Position numbers and translations under genes: made by a program. Under the pieces are notes generated by a model that saw only the letters and a program-made list of their open reading frames with translations, was not told where the DNA came from and searched no databases. From an uncultured Candidatus Saccharibacteria bacterium (GTDB taxonomy: Bacteria; Patescibacteriota; Saccharimonadia; Saccharimonadales; Saccharimonadaceae), in the NCBI GenBank assembly GCA_937906385.1, contig CALCYQ010000004.1, positions 62,001-126,000 of the forward strand: a stretch of DNA of 64,000 nucleotides. Direction: 5' to 3'. Within the stretch, counting starts at the first letter, position 1. The number at the start of each line of letters is the position of its first letter. Of the stretch, positions 40,328 to 50,497 are shown piece after piece.

Positions 40328-41977
40328 ATGAACGATTTTAGCGTCATCCAATTAACCCCTCAGATTTTAAAGCGCCTCAGTCGCGACGATATAATTGCGT
40401 TTACCTATTCTGAACCTGACGCCCGCCGTTTTAGTGGCATGATCGACATTGCTACTACTGATTCGAAGAGAATTACTTTCTACTATTGCAACTATTTGCA
40501 CGATGAGCTTAAAATCACCGATTTCAGTAGCCTTTTGCCACTAATTCGTTCACATCGGCTCGAGCGCGGCATTGATCGCCTCGCTGGCAGGGAAATCGCG
40601 CGCCAAATCACTGCTTTCGACAATGCGCCTTTCAGCCTTGGCGCTTTTGGCCGCACCTGGGCACACTATCTCATTGGCGACCATCGCCATCTGTTTATTA
40701 ACCGCACGCAAGAAGTCTTTCTCGAGGAAATCGCCGCCGCGGTTTCCGAAAATATCGCCCAAATCGACGTCGTGCCAACCGTCCATGACCAACGCAATTA
40801 CATCCATAAATATTGGCGCCAGGTTGCCAACGATATATTTGAACTAAACGGCGCTGAGGCAAATCGACCAACCCGCACCGAGCTACGCAATACAAACGTC
40901 GCCAACGCACAGATGGTTTACTTTAACAATGGCGTCACGACGGTTTATTCGCAACGTGGCGACAAATATCGCGTTTTCGAAACTGAGGCCGACCACCTAG
41001 GCAACGATTTACAGAACCTCCTCAACCAACCTGCCGCCGACAATCAAGCGCAGCTTATCGTCGAAAGCGATACAAAACTCGAATTTCTATTCCACTCGCG
41101 CTATTTCCATTTCATCAACAATGAGTGGACACACATTTCGCTCGGGCAGGGCAATTTCATGCTGCTACGCATCGAATTCTTCGACCAAGCTATGCGCCTA
41201 TGCGGTTATTATCGTCGCCAAAATCTTTATCAAGACATCGTCGACGGCAAGATGTTGCGCCGTTATAACTTCCCATACCTATTTGATTTCTACTGGCGTA
41301 TTTGCGCTCTACGCACCATTCCAACACGCGAATTCACCTTTAAACGCAACTTTCTCGAGGAGTTAGATATTCTCCCATTAACGCAGCATGTGTACGATTT
41401 ACTTACGCTCGAACAAAACATGGATCCAACTTTTGACGCGAGCAATATTATTGAGACTGTGCGCCTCGTCGACGATTATCTCGCCGATATTCCAACTTAT
41501 TCCTACAAATTTGACAGCAGCAGCGCCGACGACGAGCAAAAAGCGCGTTATCGCGATTATATTCGCCGCGACAAAGTACTCTCGGCCGTTATTTTAGCTA
41601 AATTACCAGAAGAAGTCTTACCGCACAAGCATCACTACATCCGCGACGTTTATGGCGACGAAATAAACGACCTCGTTCAGAAGCTACGCACCGCCGATGC
41701 TTATCCCACCGAAACGCAGAGTCTTTCCCACACTGCCAAACTCGTCATTGCCGCCAGCGTGATGCAGAAATTCTCCTATGCATTTCGCGATGCATTGATT
41801 GGCGATTTTTACAAAAGCTCACTTCTGCGATCATATCTACGCTCGCTTAATAACATCCTTGGCAATGCCGAACATTATCCGTATCAAGTCAACATCAAAA
41901 CCGACCAACGCGATGCGCTTTGGTTCACTCAGGCCACAAGGCTAAAAATTCAGCTTGATTTTCTCCTCGACAATTAG
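40328..41977 (+). CDS. Large protein of unknown function (549 aa)
   Basis: A 549-aa soluble protein, no signal or membrane helix; helices dominate the C-terminal half. I recognise no domain. Its stop overlaps the -10 region of the next gene. Aromatic-rich stretches (FYWRICAL, YYRRQNLYQDI) and RxE-rich helices give no clear motif for catalysis. It is one of the larger unassigned genes in the window. Confidence 0.75.
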   Translation: MNDFSVIQLTPQILKRLSRDDIIAFTYSEPDARRFSGMIDIATTDSKRITFYYCNYLHDELKITDFSSLLPLIRSHRLERGIDRLAGREIARQITAFDNAPFSLGAFGRTWAHYLIGDHRHLFINRTQEVFLEEIAAAVSENIAQIDVVPTVHDQRNYIHKYWRQVANDIFELNGAEANRPTRTELRNTNVANAQMVYFNNGVTTVYSQRGDKYRVFETEADHLGNDLQNLLNQPAADNQAQLIVESDTKLEFLFHSRYFHFINNEWTHISLGQGNFMLLRIEFFDQAMRLCGYYRRQNLYQDIVDGKMLRRYNFPYLFDFYWRICALRTIPTREFTFKRNFLEELDILPLTQHVYDLLTLEQNMDPTFDASNIIETVRLVDDYLADIPTYSYKFDSSSADDEQKARYRDYIRRDKVLSAVILAKLPEEVLPHKHHYIRDVYGDEINDLVQKLRTADAYPTETQSLSHTAKLVIAASVMQKFSYAFRDALIGDFYKSSLLRSYLRSLNNILGNAEHYPYQVNIKTDQRDALWFTQATRLKIQLDFLLDN

Positions 41978-41979
41978 TG

Positions 41980-41985
41980 TATAAT
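41980..41985 (+). promoter_or_regulatory. -10 box, leaderless type
   Basis: TATAAT overlaps the end of the upstream gene and ends 6 nt before the ATG at 41992. Confidence 0.65.
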
Positions 41986-41991
41986 ATGCTT

Positions 41992-43047
41992 ATGGATATT
42001 AAGGCATTTTTGTCGAAGCAGAAAAAAGAGCAGGAGCCGAAAGAGGAACCGGTTCAAATCGACTCTAAGGTCACCGAATATGTTAATGGTCTGCCACAGC
42101 AAAATTTCACTTTGGCACCAAAGCAAAAACCCAAAACCGATCAAAAACCAATCATTATTACCGCCTCAATTGTTGGCGTGCTCCTAGTCGCTTGTATTTT
42201 AGCCTTCGTATTATGGCCAAAAGGCGGCAGCGCAAATAATAACAATCCCACTCCTCAGGAAGAAATCGTCGAAGAAGAACCCGAAGACGAAGAAGACGAA
42301 GAAACCCTCAATGCCAAGCTCGCACAAAAATTCAATTCCATTATGTCTTTTGGGCTAGATAATACGTCCGAAAAAAGTGCAGTCTTCTGGACTACGAATA
42401 ATAACACCGAAACATATACTAAACTCACTTTCAACGAGCGCCTCTATATCTCATCTAATTTAGTTAGTAAAACAAAAGCAAATGTTAGCGTCCTTAAAGC
42501 ATCCGACCTTAAAAACTTTAACGACGATAGCTGTAATAAGCTTTTTAAACGCACCTGCAGTAATACTACCGACGATACGCTCGATGTCTGGGGGAAGCTT
42601 GACTTCACCAAAGTTAAAGAAACCTATACGAACCTATTCGGCGCCTGGCCAGAAGAAACCGTTTTCACGGAAATCGATGGCTGTCCATCGATTTACTACA
42701 TTTCCGAAGCCGACACAGTGCTCTACGTTGGTCAATGCGGCAGCGCTCCGACCGTTTCCGTATCCACTTACCAATACAAATACAGCTATTCCATCGATGA
42801 TCGTTATGCTTACATTTACTTTGCGGCCGCCACTATCAAACCACACGAAAATGGCTCCGTATACGACATGTATAGCGATTTATACTTGACGGATTTCGTG
42901 CGCACACTTGATGATCGCGACTACAAAATCACCGACAAAAACTACGACAATTTCAAGCATTACCGCATGACTTTCTATAAGAGCGACCATAATTTTATTT
43001 ACAAAAACATTATCGAAGCCGTCGACGAAGAAGAGGAAGAAGAATAA
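41992..43047 (+). CDS. Membrane-anchored extracytoplasmic protein (351 aa), unknown
   Basis: The start at MDIKAFLSKQ is preferred to the in-frame GTG at 41977, which overlaps the -10 box. A cytoplasmic N-terminus (about 50 residues), one membrane helix (about 54-75), an acidic linker (EEIVEEEPEDEEDEETL) and a long extracytoplasmic domain with four Cys (CNKLFKRTC, GCPSI, GQCGS) that might form disulfides. Family unknown. The layout matches a surface protein. Confidence 0.65.
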   Translation: MDIKAFLSKQKKEQEPKEEPVQIDSKVTEYVNGLPQQNFTLAPKQKPKTDQKPIIITASIVGVLLVACILAFVLWPKGGSANNNNPTPQEEIVEEEPEDEEDEETLNAKLAQKFNSIMSFGLDNTSEKSAVFWTTNNNTETYTKLTFNERLYISSNLVSKTKANVSVLKASDLKNFNDDSCNKLFKRTCSNTTDDTLDVWGKLDFTKVKETYTNLFGAWPEETVFTEIDGCPSIYYISEADTVLYVGQCGSAPTVSVSTYQYKYSYSIDDRYAYIYFAAATIKPHENGSVYDMYSDLYLTDFVRTLDDRDYKITDKNYDNFKHYRMTFYKSDHNFIYKNIIEAVDEEEEEE

Positions 43048-43072
43048 AAAATCCCCCGTTGGGGGATTTTTT
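43046..43072. terminator. Bidirectional intrinsic terminator
   Basis: The stem AAATCCCCC/GGGGGATTT has A and T runs on both sides and serves the 351-aa gene and uvrA. Confidence 0.9.
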
Positions 43073-45926
43073 AAAGTATTTGTTTTAGATATTGTCCAGT
43101 GGCAGATTTTGCATTTTTCGCCACATCTTCTGGTGTGCCAGTAGCGATGATGCGGCCACCATTTTGACCGCCTTCTGGTCCCATATCAATAATCCAGTCG
43201 GCACTCTTAATTACATCGAGATTGTGCTCAATGATAATCATTGAATTACCGCCATCAACTAAACGTTGTAAAATTGACAACAACCGCTTCACGTCATCAG
43301 AGTGTAGACCAGTCGTCGGCTCGTCGAGAATATAAAGCGTCTTGCCGGTCGAACGGCGACCGAGTTCGGTCGCAAGTTTAATACGCTGCGCCTCGCCGCC
43401 GGAGAAAGTTGTGGCCGGCTGGCCTAAACGAATGTAGCCGAGACCGACTTCTTGAAGAGTTTTCAACTTTCCAGCAATCAGCGGCAAGCTGTCGAAGAAT
43501 TCCACCGCCTCATCTACCGTCATATCGAGCACGTCGGAGATCGTCTTGCCTTTGTATTTCACTTCCAAGGCTTCGCGATTATAGCGCTTACCATGGCAAA
43601 CATCGCAAGTTACGAACACGTCCGGCAAGAAATGCATCTCAATCTTTAAGACGCCATCACCTTGGCATTTTTCGCAGCGACCACCTTTTACGTTAAATGA
43701 GAAACGACCAGCCTTATAGCCGCGCACTTGCGCCTCTGGCTGATTAGCAAATAATTCGCGGATATTATTGAAAATGCCCGTATAAGTCGCCGGATTTGAA
43801 CGTGGCGTGCGGCCAATCGGCGACTGATCGATTACGATAGCTTTATTGAGGTGCTCAATACCATCAATACGTTCGTGTGCGCCCGGTACGGTCTGTGCGC
43901 GATTTAGTCGCGCAAGAAGCTCGTTCGCTAGAATTTCATTTACCAAAGTCGACTTGCCCGAGCCGGACACGCCTGAAACTACCGTCATCACGCCAAGCGG
44001 GAATTTTACATCAATGTTTTTTAAATTATTCTCATGTGCGCCAATAACTTCGAGATATTTACCGCTCGGTTTGCGGCGCTTCTTTGGCGTGGCAATTTTT
44101 TCTTTACCGCAAAGATATTTGCCAGTAATCGAATTCAAATCTTTCGCTACTTCGTCTGGCGTACCGGCCGAAACGACCTTGCCACCTTTTACGCCCGCAC
44201 CCGGACCAATATCGACTAGATAATCTGCTTGTTTAATCGTATCGACATCATGTTCCACTACAATTACGGTGTTTTTTAAATCACGCAGATGTTTTAACGT
44301 CGCAATCAAGCGGTCATTATCACGCTGATGAAGGCCAATCGACGGTTCATCGAGCACATAGAGCACACCTTGAAGACCAGAACCAATCTGCGTCGCGAGA
44401 CGAATGCGTTGCGCTTCGCCGCCCGAAAGCGTCGCCGCCGAACGACCAAGCTCGAGATAGTTCAAGCCCACATCTTTCATAAAACCTACGCGCGACTTAA
44501 TTTCTTTAATAATCGGCTCCGCAATCATCTTCTCATTGTCGGTCAAGCCCAAATCGGAATTTAAAACCTCGAGCGTTTGATCAACGTCCATCGCGCACAT
44601 ATCCATAATATTCAAGCCATGTACCGTGATTGCGAGCACGACCGGTTTTAGACGCGCGCCGTGGCAAGTCTGGCAAACTCGCTCGCGCATAAAGCGTTCG
44701 ATGTCTTTACGAATAAAATCCGATTCGGTTTCACGGTAACGCTTTTCGAGATTTGGAATCACACCCTCATAGACCGCATCATATTCATAGCCGTTCGACA
44801 ATTTAACGTGATACTTTTCGTCGCCAGTACCATACATAATTTTTTGTAGGGCATCGTCAGAAAGTTCGCGAATTGGCACGCGCACCGAAAAACCATGCCG
44901 TTCGCCCACGGCCGTAAGACGCTTTAGCCACCAAGAATCTTGATTAATGCGATTATATGGGCGAATGCCACCCTCGGCAATCGTTAAGTTCGGATTCAAG
45001 ACTAAGTTTGGATCAATTTCCATGCGCGTACCAAGACCAGTACAAGTCGGGCAAGCGCCTTGTGGCGCATTGAAAGAGAAGAGGCGCGGCTCAAGCTCTG
45101 GAATTAATTCATCTGGATGATTCGGGCAAGCGTAGCGCTGCGAGTAAGTGACCACTTCTGCATTGGCGGTATTGATATTGTTTTGACCAATCGCGGTCGA
45201 ATTATCTTTAATGCAAAGAATTTTCATAATGCCATCGCCAAGATCAAGCGCTTGCTCCACCGCTTGCGATACGCGGCTTTCTAAATCTGGCGCCATCACA
45301 AAGCGATCGACGATAATCTCAATATCGTGGCGCAAATTTTTATCGAGCTCCGGCCATTCGTCAAGTGCATAAATAATTCCATCTACGCGTGCCCGTGCAA
45401 AGCCTTTCGCCAAGTATTGCTCGCCAATATGCGAAAAAGAACCTTTTTTCTGCGAAACAATTGGCGCTAAGACCATCAGCTTGGAAGCTACCGGCCAAGC
45501 CATTACTTGATCGATAATATCCTGTGTCGTCCGGCGTGCCACCTCGGAATGACAAATCGGGCAATGCGGGACACCAATCCGCGCAAACAACAAGCGTAAA
45601 TAATCATAAATCTCCGTCACCGTCGCCACGGTCGAACGTGGGTTGCGTGAAGTAGATTTTTGATCAATCGAAATTGCCGGCGAAAGACCAGTGATCATAT
45701 CGACGTCCGGCTTATCCATCACGCCAAGGAACATGCGCGCATAGCTAGAAAGCGACTCTACATAACGACGCTGACCTTCGGCGTAAATCGTATCAAAAGC
45801 AAGGGAAGACTTACCAGAACCAGACAAGCCCGTAATCACGACTAACTTGTCGCGCGGGATATCAATATCAATATTTTTGAGGTTATTCGCGCGCGCACCG
45901 CGAATCTTGATATAGTCTCCATCCAT
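43071..45926 (-). CDS. uvrA: UvrABC excision nuclease subunit A
   Basis: A 951-aa UvrA, the damage-sensing ATPase of nucleotide excision repair. Both ABC modules are present: GLSGSGKSS (near 32) with [12 protein letters not shown] and LYVLDEPS; and [10 protein letters not shown] (near 650) with [12 protein letters not shown] and [12 protein letters not shown]. Zinc sites: CPICH (near 123), CPNHPDE..CPTC (near 270-300) and [18 protein letters not shown] (near 750-780). A TGATAGAAT extended -10 ends 8 nt before the ATG. Its partner uvrB is 2.6 kb away on the opposite strand, so they are not in one operon. Confidence 0.96.
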   Translation of the reverse strand: MDGDYIKIRGARANNLKNIDIDIPRDKLVVITGLSGSGKSSLAFDTIYAEGQRRYVESLSSYARMFLGVMDKPDVDMITGLSPAISIDQKSTSRNPRSTVATVTEIYDYLRLLFARIGVPHCPICHSEVARRTTQDIIDQVMAWPVASKLMVLAPIVSQKKGSFSHIGEQYLAKGFARARVDGIIYALDEWPELDKNLRHDIEIIVDRFVMAPDLESRVSQAVEQALDLGDGIMKILCIKDNSTAIGQNNINTANAEVVTYSQRYACPNHPDELIPELEPRLFSFNAPQGACPTCTGLGTRMEIDPNLVLNPNLTIAEGGIRPYNRINQDSWWLKRLTAVGERHGFSVRVPIRELSDDALQKIMYGTGDEKYHVKLSNGYEYDAVYEGVIPNLEKRYRETESDFIRKDIERFMRERVCQTCHGARLKPVVLAITVHGLNIMDMCAMDVDQTLEVLNSDLGLTDNEKMIAEPIIKEIKSRVGFMKDVGLNYLELGRSAATLSGGEAQRIRLATQIGSGLQGVLYVLDEPSIGLHQRDNDRLIATLKHLRDLKNTVIVVEHDVDTIKQADYLVDIGPGAGVKGGKVVSAGTPDEVAKDLNSITGKYLCGKEKIATPKKRRKPSGKYLEVIGAHENNLKNIDVKFPLGVMTVVSGVSGSGKSTLVNEILANELLARLNRAQTVPGAHERIDGIEHLNKAIVIDQSPIGRTPRSNPATYTGIFNNIRELFANQPEAQVRGYKAGRFSFNVKGGRCEKCQGDGVLKIEMHFLPDVFVTCDVCHGKRYNREALEVKYKGKTISDVLDMTVDEAVEFFDSLPLIAGKLKTLQEVGLGYIRLGQPATTFSGGEAQRIKLATELGRRSTGKTLYILDEPTTGLHSDDVKRLLSILQRLVDGGNSMIIIEHNLDVIKSADWIIDMGPEGGQNGGRIIATGTPEDVAKNAKSATGQYLKQIL

Positions 45927-46011
45927 AAGCGTTTATTCTATCAGAAAATGCCCAAAAAGTCAATACGCTAACCCCTAAAAATGCCCTTGACGTATGGTAT
46001 ATAATATAAGT

Positions 46012-46482
46012 ATGAGCGAAGGCGGTTATACAAGGGAGCAAATTCGCGATATTAAGCGTAAAGTTTTGCGCGTTACTATCCGCCGCCTTACGATACATCT
46101 TCATACTAAATACGCTCCAGATTTCTTTATTGAGCAAGCCATGGCCCAAGCCGACCGTTTTATTGAGCGCTATAAAGATCAGCCAGACGTTGATATTTGG
46201 CGAAATGCCCGCCTCGATCAATACACAATTCGGCTCATCAATAATCTAGTCATTCAATATCATTACGACTACGAGCTTTCGCGCGAGAATCTTGAAGCCG
46301 TCGAAAACCTCAAAGAGGCAGAAGAGATGCTTGGCGATAAAGTTTCCGATCACGAGCTCTTTTTAATGTTCGATTACGACGAAGACGAGCTTAAGCGCTT
46401 GCGTACGCTCGCCAAATATACCAGCAGACTCAACTCTGACGAAATCTACAATATTTTCGCTAAAAAGTATCATCTTGAATAA
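46012..46482 (+). CDS. Unknown helical protein (156 aa)
   Basis: A 156-aa protein; the start MSEGGYTREQ lies 6 nt after TATAAT, and the frame's earlier ATG at 45994 lies upstream of the -10 box. Highly helical and charged, with IRDIKRKVLRVTIRRLTIHLH near the N-terminus. No family recognised. It is followed 15 nt later by the MurL-like gene, which has its own -10 box. Confidence 0.65.
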   Translation: MSEGGYTREQIRDIKRKVLRVTIRRLTIHLHTKYAPDFFIEQAMAQADRFIERYKDQPDVDIWRNARLDQYTIRLINNLVIQYHYDYELSRENLEAVENLKEAEEMLGDKVSDHELFLMFDYDEDELKRLRTLAKYTSRLNSDEIYNIFAKKYHLE

Positions 46483-46497
46483 TGCTATAATGAGCTT

Positions 46498-47844
46498 ATG
46501 ATTAATAGCTCGCAAGAAAATCTCGCACTTCGGTATCGCATACCAGAGTTCATTTATGAATCATTTAATTTTTACCGCAACGCCGACGGCGTGAAAGCCG
46601 AATATACCTACAAACTCGGCGAACATATCTTTCATCCGAGCGTCGAGATTCCAACCGCCGACATCCGCAACAATGAAATTGATGATAGCTTCTTGAGTTA
46701 TCTTTTCTTCAACTTCGGCATTATCAACGCCATGCATTATTACAAGCTATCCATTCCGCCAGTTTTTCGCATCAAAGCGGGCTACATCGACGAAAACCAG
46801 CGGGCATTCTTTAAAAAAGTTTTCTACGGCGAGCTAATCGAATTTCTTTATAACAATAACCTGCGCGTGCCATTTGAAGATTTCGTCACCTTTGTATGCG
46901 AAGATGAAACCGAAAAGCACCCACACACCTATCATTTTGATACGCATTTTGGGGGGAACTTAATTCCAGTCGGCGGCAATAAAAACTCCGTCGTCACGCT
47001 CGAAGCCTTGCAGCCAGTACATGAACAAAATCTTTGCTTCCTCTACCACTATGGACACGACGACGCCAACATCGCCGCTACAGACTGTATCAAAGAGGCC
47101 GGCTATGGACTAGAAAGCGTTGTCGACTTTAACTTATCACTCGATCCTTTACTTGCCGAGCTAGGTCAACAAGGCTTCTACAATGGCCATGTTTCACTAT
47201 CATCTTGTTTTGCCTTCGCCGCTTATATCACCGCCTACTTAAATAAGAAGCAGAACATTATTTTATCGAACAGTGCCTTTGCCGGAAACAACCATCAGTA
47301 CACTAAGAGCTACGATTTTGAAACCGATTTCCAAAATTATATCGACCACTGTTTCTCGCCACAGATTCGCTACTTTAGCATTTTACGTAGCATGAACGAG
47401 TTTGGTATTTTTCAAAAGTTCATTAAGCACAGTCTTTACTTTAACATCTTTGGCGGCTGCAATAATGCCACGGAAGAGAAGCGCTGGTGTGGTCACTGTC
47501 CACGTTGTCTCTATAACTACATTATGCTTTATCCGCTCGTTGGCCACGATAAACTCGAACACATCTTTGGCGGCGATTTACTCGACGATCAGCGCTTATT
47601 GCCATCGTTCGTAAACCTCGTCACATCCGGTAGTAGTAGCCCGTTTGACTTCATCGGCGCTAGGGAAGAAATCATCTACTCATTGCAACTCGCTTGCGGT
47701 CAAGCCGGTGGTAAATATCCGATTCTTTTGCAATATTTCCGCGACTATCTTAACAATCCTAATCAGCAATACAATATCACGAACTTTTATAATCCTACCC
47801 ACCATATACCACAAGAGTATCTTGATTTAGTATTAAAAAGTTGA
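46498..47844 (+). CDS. MurL-like UDP-MurNAc-L-Ala-L-Glu epimerase homologue
   Basis: A 448-aa protein resembling MurL, which epimerises the terminal L-Glu of UDP-MurNAc-L-Ala-L-Glu and thereby replaces glutamate racemase in Xanthomonas. Marks: IPVGGNKNSVVTLEAL (near 158), in the place of the ATP-binding loop GGGKDS, and the C-terminal Cys pair RWCGHCPRCLYN (near 325). Because the PP-loop Asp and a Gly are changed to Asn, catalysis may be altered or lost. murI is also present at 28053, so MurL would be redundant. Extended -10 (TGCTATAAT) ends 6 nt before the ATG. Confidence 0.6.
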   Translation: MINSSQENLALRYRIPEFIYESFNFYRNADGVKAEYTYKLGEHIFHPSVEIPTADIRNNEIDDSFLSYLFFNFGIINAMHYYKLSIPPVFRIKAGYIDENQRAFFKKVFYGELIEFLYNNNLRVPFEDFVTFVCEDETEKHPHTYHFDTHFGGNLIPVGGNKNSVVTLEALQPVHEQNLCFLYHYGHDDANIAATDCIKEAGYGLESVVDFNLSLDPLLAELGQQGFYNGHVSLSSCFAFAAYITAYLNKKQNIILSNSAFAGNNHQYTKSYDFETDFQNYIDHCFSPQIRYFSILRSMNEFGIFQKFIKHSLYFNIFGGCNNATEEKRWCGHCPRCLYNYIMLYPLVGHDKLEHIFGGDLLDDQRLLPSFVNLVTSGSSSPFDFIGAREEIIYSLQLACGQAGGKYPILLQYFRDYLNNPNQQYNITNFYNPTHHIPQEYLDLVLKS

Positions 47845-47882
47845 TTTAATAAAATTAAACATAACCGAAAGGAAAGTAGAAA

Positions 47883-48431
47883 ATGTATACATACAGCTAC
47901 AGCAGTAGTAGCAGCGTGGGCGATGCAGCAGGCTTTGCCGCTCTCTTCGCTGGCATCATGGGCGTTATTATGCTCCCAATCATTATTGCAATGGTCGTCA
48001 TGATTATCGCCAACTGGAAAATCTTCACCAAGGCTGGTCGCGAAGGTTGGAAGGCTATTATTCCTATTTACAACAACTGGGTATTATTCGAAATTGCCGG
48101 TATGAATGGCGCATTGTCGCTCTTACTCTTCGTACCAATCGCAAACGTCATTTTCTCGATCATTTGCTATCTCAACCTCGCAAAGGTCTTCGGTAAAGAC
48201 ACCGGCTTCGCCGTCGGCTTAATTCTCTTGAACCCAATCTTTATGCTCATCCTCGCCTTTGGCAAAGATAAGTATCTCGGCGAAAGCTATGCCACAATTA
48301 TGGCCGACCATAAAGGCACTCCAACCGCCGCTCCAGCCGACGGCGCACAGCCAGCTGCTCCAGCTCCAGAAGCTAAGCCAGCCGATCCGTGGGTAAGTGG
48401 CAACGACACCCCAGAACAGCCACAAGCTTAA
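47883..48431 (+). CDS. DUF5684-type membrane protein
   Basis: A 182-aa protein: Ser/Tyr-rich N-terminus, then helices at about 18-45, 75-100 and 108-125, with the hallmark segment GREGWKAIIPIYNNWVLFEIAG between them, and a flexible Ala/Pro-rich C-terminal tail. The DUF5684 family is of unknown function and is often near signal peptidases. A GAAAGGAAAG Shine-Dalgarno region precedes the start. Confidence 0.75.
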   Translation: MYTYSYSSSSSVGDAAGFAALFAGIMGVIMLPIIIAMVVMIIANWKIFTKAGREGWKAIIPIYNNWVLFEIAGMNGALSLLLFVPIANVIFSIICYLNLAKVFGKDTGFAVGLILLNPIFMLILAFGKDKYLGESYATIMADHKGTPTAAPADGAQPAAPAPEAKPADPWVSGNDTPEQPQA

Positions 48432-48446
48432 TTTGGGCCTAACCGG

Positions 48447-48477
48447 AAAACCCGTTATGAAAAATAGCGGGTTTTTT
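48447..48477 (+). terminator. Intrinsic terminator
   Basis: A hairpin AAAACCCGTTAT/ATAGCGGGTTTT with GAAAA loop and a T6 run lies between the DUF5684 gene and uvrB. Confidence 0.85.
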
Positions 48478-48498
48478 GATGGTAGAATATATATAGAA

Positions 48499-50472
48499 AT
48501 GAATTTCAAGTTGCATAGCAAATATCAGCCAACTGGCGACCAACCACAAGCGATTGCGCAGCTTCTTGATGGCTTACGCGCCGGTCAAAAAGCCCAAACG
48601 CTTCTTGGTGTTACCGGCTCCGGCAAAACATTTACGATGGCGAACATTATTGAAAAATATAATCACCCAACTTTAGTCCTCGCACACAATAAGACCTTGG
48701 CCGCCCAGCTTTATTCCGAATTTCGTGAATTCTTTCCAGAAAATGAAGTACATTATTTTGTATCTTATTTTGATTACTATCAGCCAGAGGCCTACATCGC
48801 CAGCACTGACACTTACATCGAAAAGGATTCTGCCATTAACGAGGAGATTGATCGTTTGCGCCACGGCGCTACCGAAGCGTTGCTCACGCGTCGCGATACG
48901 CTAATTGTCGCTTCGGTATCTTGTATTTATGGCATTGGTTCGCCAGACAATTACAAGGCGATGGCAATTCGTCTCGCGCGCGGCGAACAGCGCGACATGG
49001 GCCGTTTCATCTACTTGCTCAACGAGATCCAATACCATCGCAACGACATTGCCTTTGAGCGTGGTAATTTCCGCGTCCGTGGCGACACAATTGACCTCTT
49101 TCCGGCCTCTGGCGACCGCGCATATCGCCTCGAATTTGGTTTTGATACGCTCGAGCGCATCAAAGTTATAGATCCACTCACCGCCGAGGTGCTTGCTGAG
49201 CCAGAAGAAATTGGCATTTTCCCAAACACTCATTATGCCACGCCAAAAGAATCGCTCGACCTCGCTATCCGCAAGATTCGTGCCGAATACGAAGAGCGTT
49301 TAGCTTATTTCAATAAAGCGCAGAAATACCTCGAAGCGCAACGTCTCAGTCAGCGCATCAAATACGACCTCGAGATGCTCGAGCAAACCGGCTTCGTGAA
49401 GGGCATCGAAAACTACTCACGCCATCTTGATGGCCGCGTCCAAGGCCAGCCACCAGCCACGCTGCTCGATTATTTCCCAGACGATTTCCTGATGCTCATC
49501 GACGAGTCGCATATGACTCTGCCACAAGTACGCGGCATGTTCAACGGCGACCGTGCTCGCAAAGAAACGCTCGTCGAATACGGCTTCCGCTTACCAAGCG
49601 CGCTCGATAACCGTCCGCTCACCTTTACGGAATTCGAAAATCATATTAACCAAGTTATTTTCACTTCTGCTACGCCGGGCGAATACGAATTGCAGCATAG
49701 TCCATCTCCAGCCCAGCAAGTTATTCGCCCAACCGGCCTGCTTGATCCGGAAATCGAAATTCGCTCGAGCGAAAATCAAGTCGATAATCTTGTTGAAGAA
49801 ATCGACGAACGCATCGCTAAACATCAACGCGTACTCGTAACTACCCTTACGAAGCGCATGGCGGAAGACTTATCCGAACATCTTATCGAGCTCGGCATTA
49901 AAACCGCCTATATCCACAGCGATATCGACACGCTTGAGCGTAGTGACATCCTGCGTGACCTCCGCGCTGGTACCTATGACGTGCTTGTTGGCATCAATTT
50001 ACTGCGCGAAGGACTCGATTTGCCAGAAGTCTCGCTCGTGGCTATTCTCGATGCTGACAAAGAAGGCTTCTTGCGCTCCGAATCTGCACTTGTGCAGACT
50101 ATCGGTCGCGCCGCCCGCCACGTCGAGGGCAAAGTTATTATGTATGCCGACAGTACCACCGACAGTATGGAGCGCGCCATCACCGAAACCTACCGTCGCC
50201 GCGAAATCCAGCAAAAGTACAACGAAGAACACGACATTACGCCACAATCGGTCGCCAAAGAAATCAGCGTCGGCCTGCGCGCCATCATCCCAGAAAAAGA
50301 GAAGAGCAATAAACTTGACCTACGCAAGATTCCGCGCGAAGAGTTGCCGCAAATCGTCAAAGAGCTCTCCTCACAAATGCAACTCGCTGCCGCCAACCTC
50401 GAATTCGAGCGCGCCGCCGAATTACGCGATCAAATCGAGGACATCAAGACCGCACTGGAGCACAAAAAGTAG
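48499..50472 (+). CDS. uvrB: UvrABC excision nuclease subunit B
   Basis: The start MNFKLHSKYQPTGDQ gives 657 aa; the longer frame from 48397 would cross the terminator. UvrB loads at the lesion and recruits UvrC. Visible: Walker A GVTGSGKTFT (near 37), the beta-hairpin region VSYFDYYQPEAYIASTDTYIEKD, LLIDESHM (Walker B), TSATPGEYEL, ININLLREGLDLPE-type motif V (GINLLREGLDLPE), QTIGRAARH (motif VI) and a C-terminal UVR motif (FERAAELRDQIEDIK). TAGAAT is 10 nt upstream. Confidence 0.96.
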   Translation: MNFKLHSKYQPTGDQPQAIAQLLDGLRAGQKAQTLLGVTGSGKTFTMANIIEKYNHPTLVLAHNKTLAAQLYSEFREFFPENEVHYFVSYFDYYQPEAYIASTDTYIEKDSAINEEIDRLRHGATEALLTRRDTLIVASVSCIYGIGSPDNYKAMAIRLARGEQRDMGRFIYLLNEIQYHRNDIAFERGNFRVRGDTIDLFPASGDRAYRLEFGFDTLERIKVIDPLTAEVLAEPEEIGIFPNTHYATPKESLDLAIRKIRAEYEERLAYFNKAQKYLEAQRLSQRIKYDLEMLEQTGFVKGIENYSRHLDGRVQGQPPATLLDYFPDDFLMLIDESHMTLPQVRGMFNGDRARKETLVEYGFRLPSALDNRPLTFTEFENHINQVIFTSATPGEYELQHSPSPAQQVIRPTGLLDPEIEIRSSENQVDNLVEEIDERIAKHQRVLVTTLTKRMAEDLSEHLIELGIKTAYIHSDIDTLERSDILRDLRAGTYDVLVGINLLREGLDLPEVSLVAILDADKEGFLRSESALVQTIGRAARHVEGKVIMYADSTTDSMERAITETYRRREIQQKYNEEHDITPQSVAKEISVGLRAIIPEKEKSNKLDLRKIPREELPQIVKELSSQMQLAAANLEFERAAELRDQIEDIKTALEHKK

Positions 50473-50497
50473 TAAGATAAAATAAAGGATAAGTATT

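Noticed and set aside
45987..46005. TTGACG as a -35 for the gene at 46012
   Set aside because: It is only 7 bp from the TATAAT box; a -35 needs about 17 bp.
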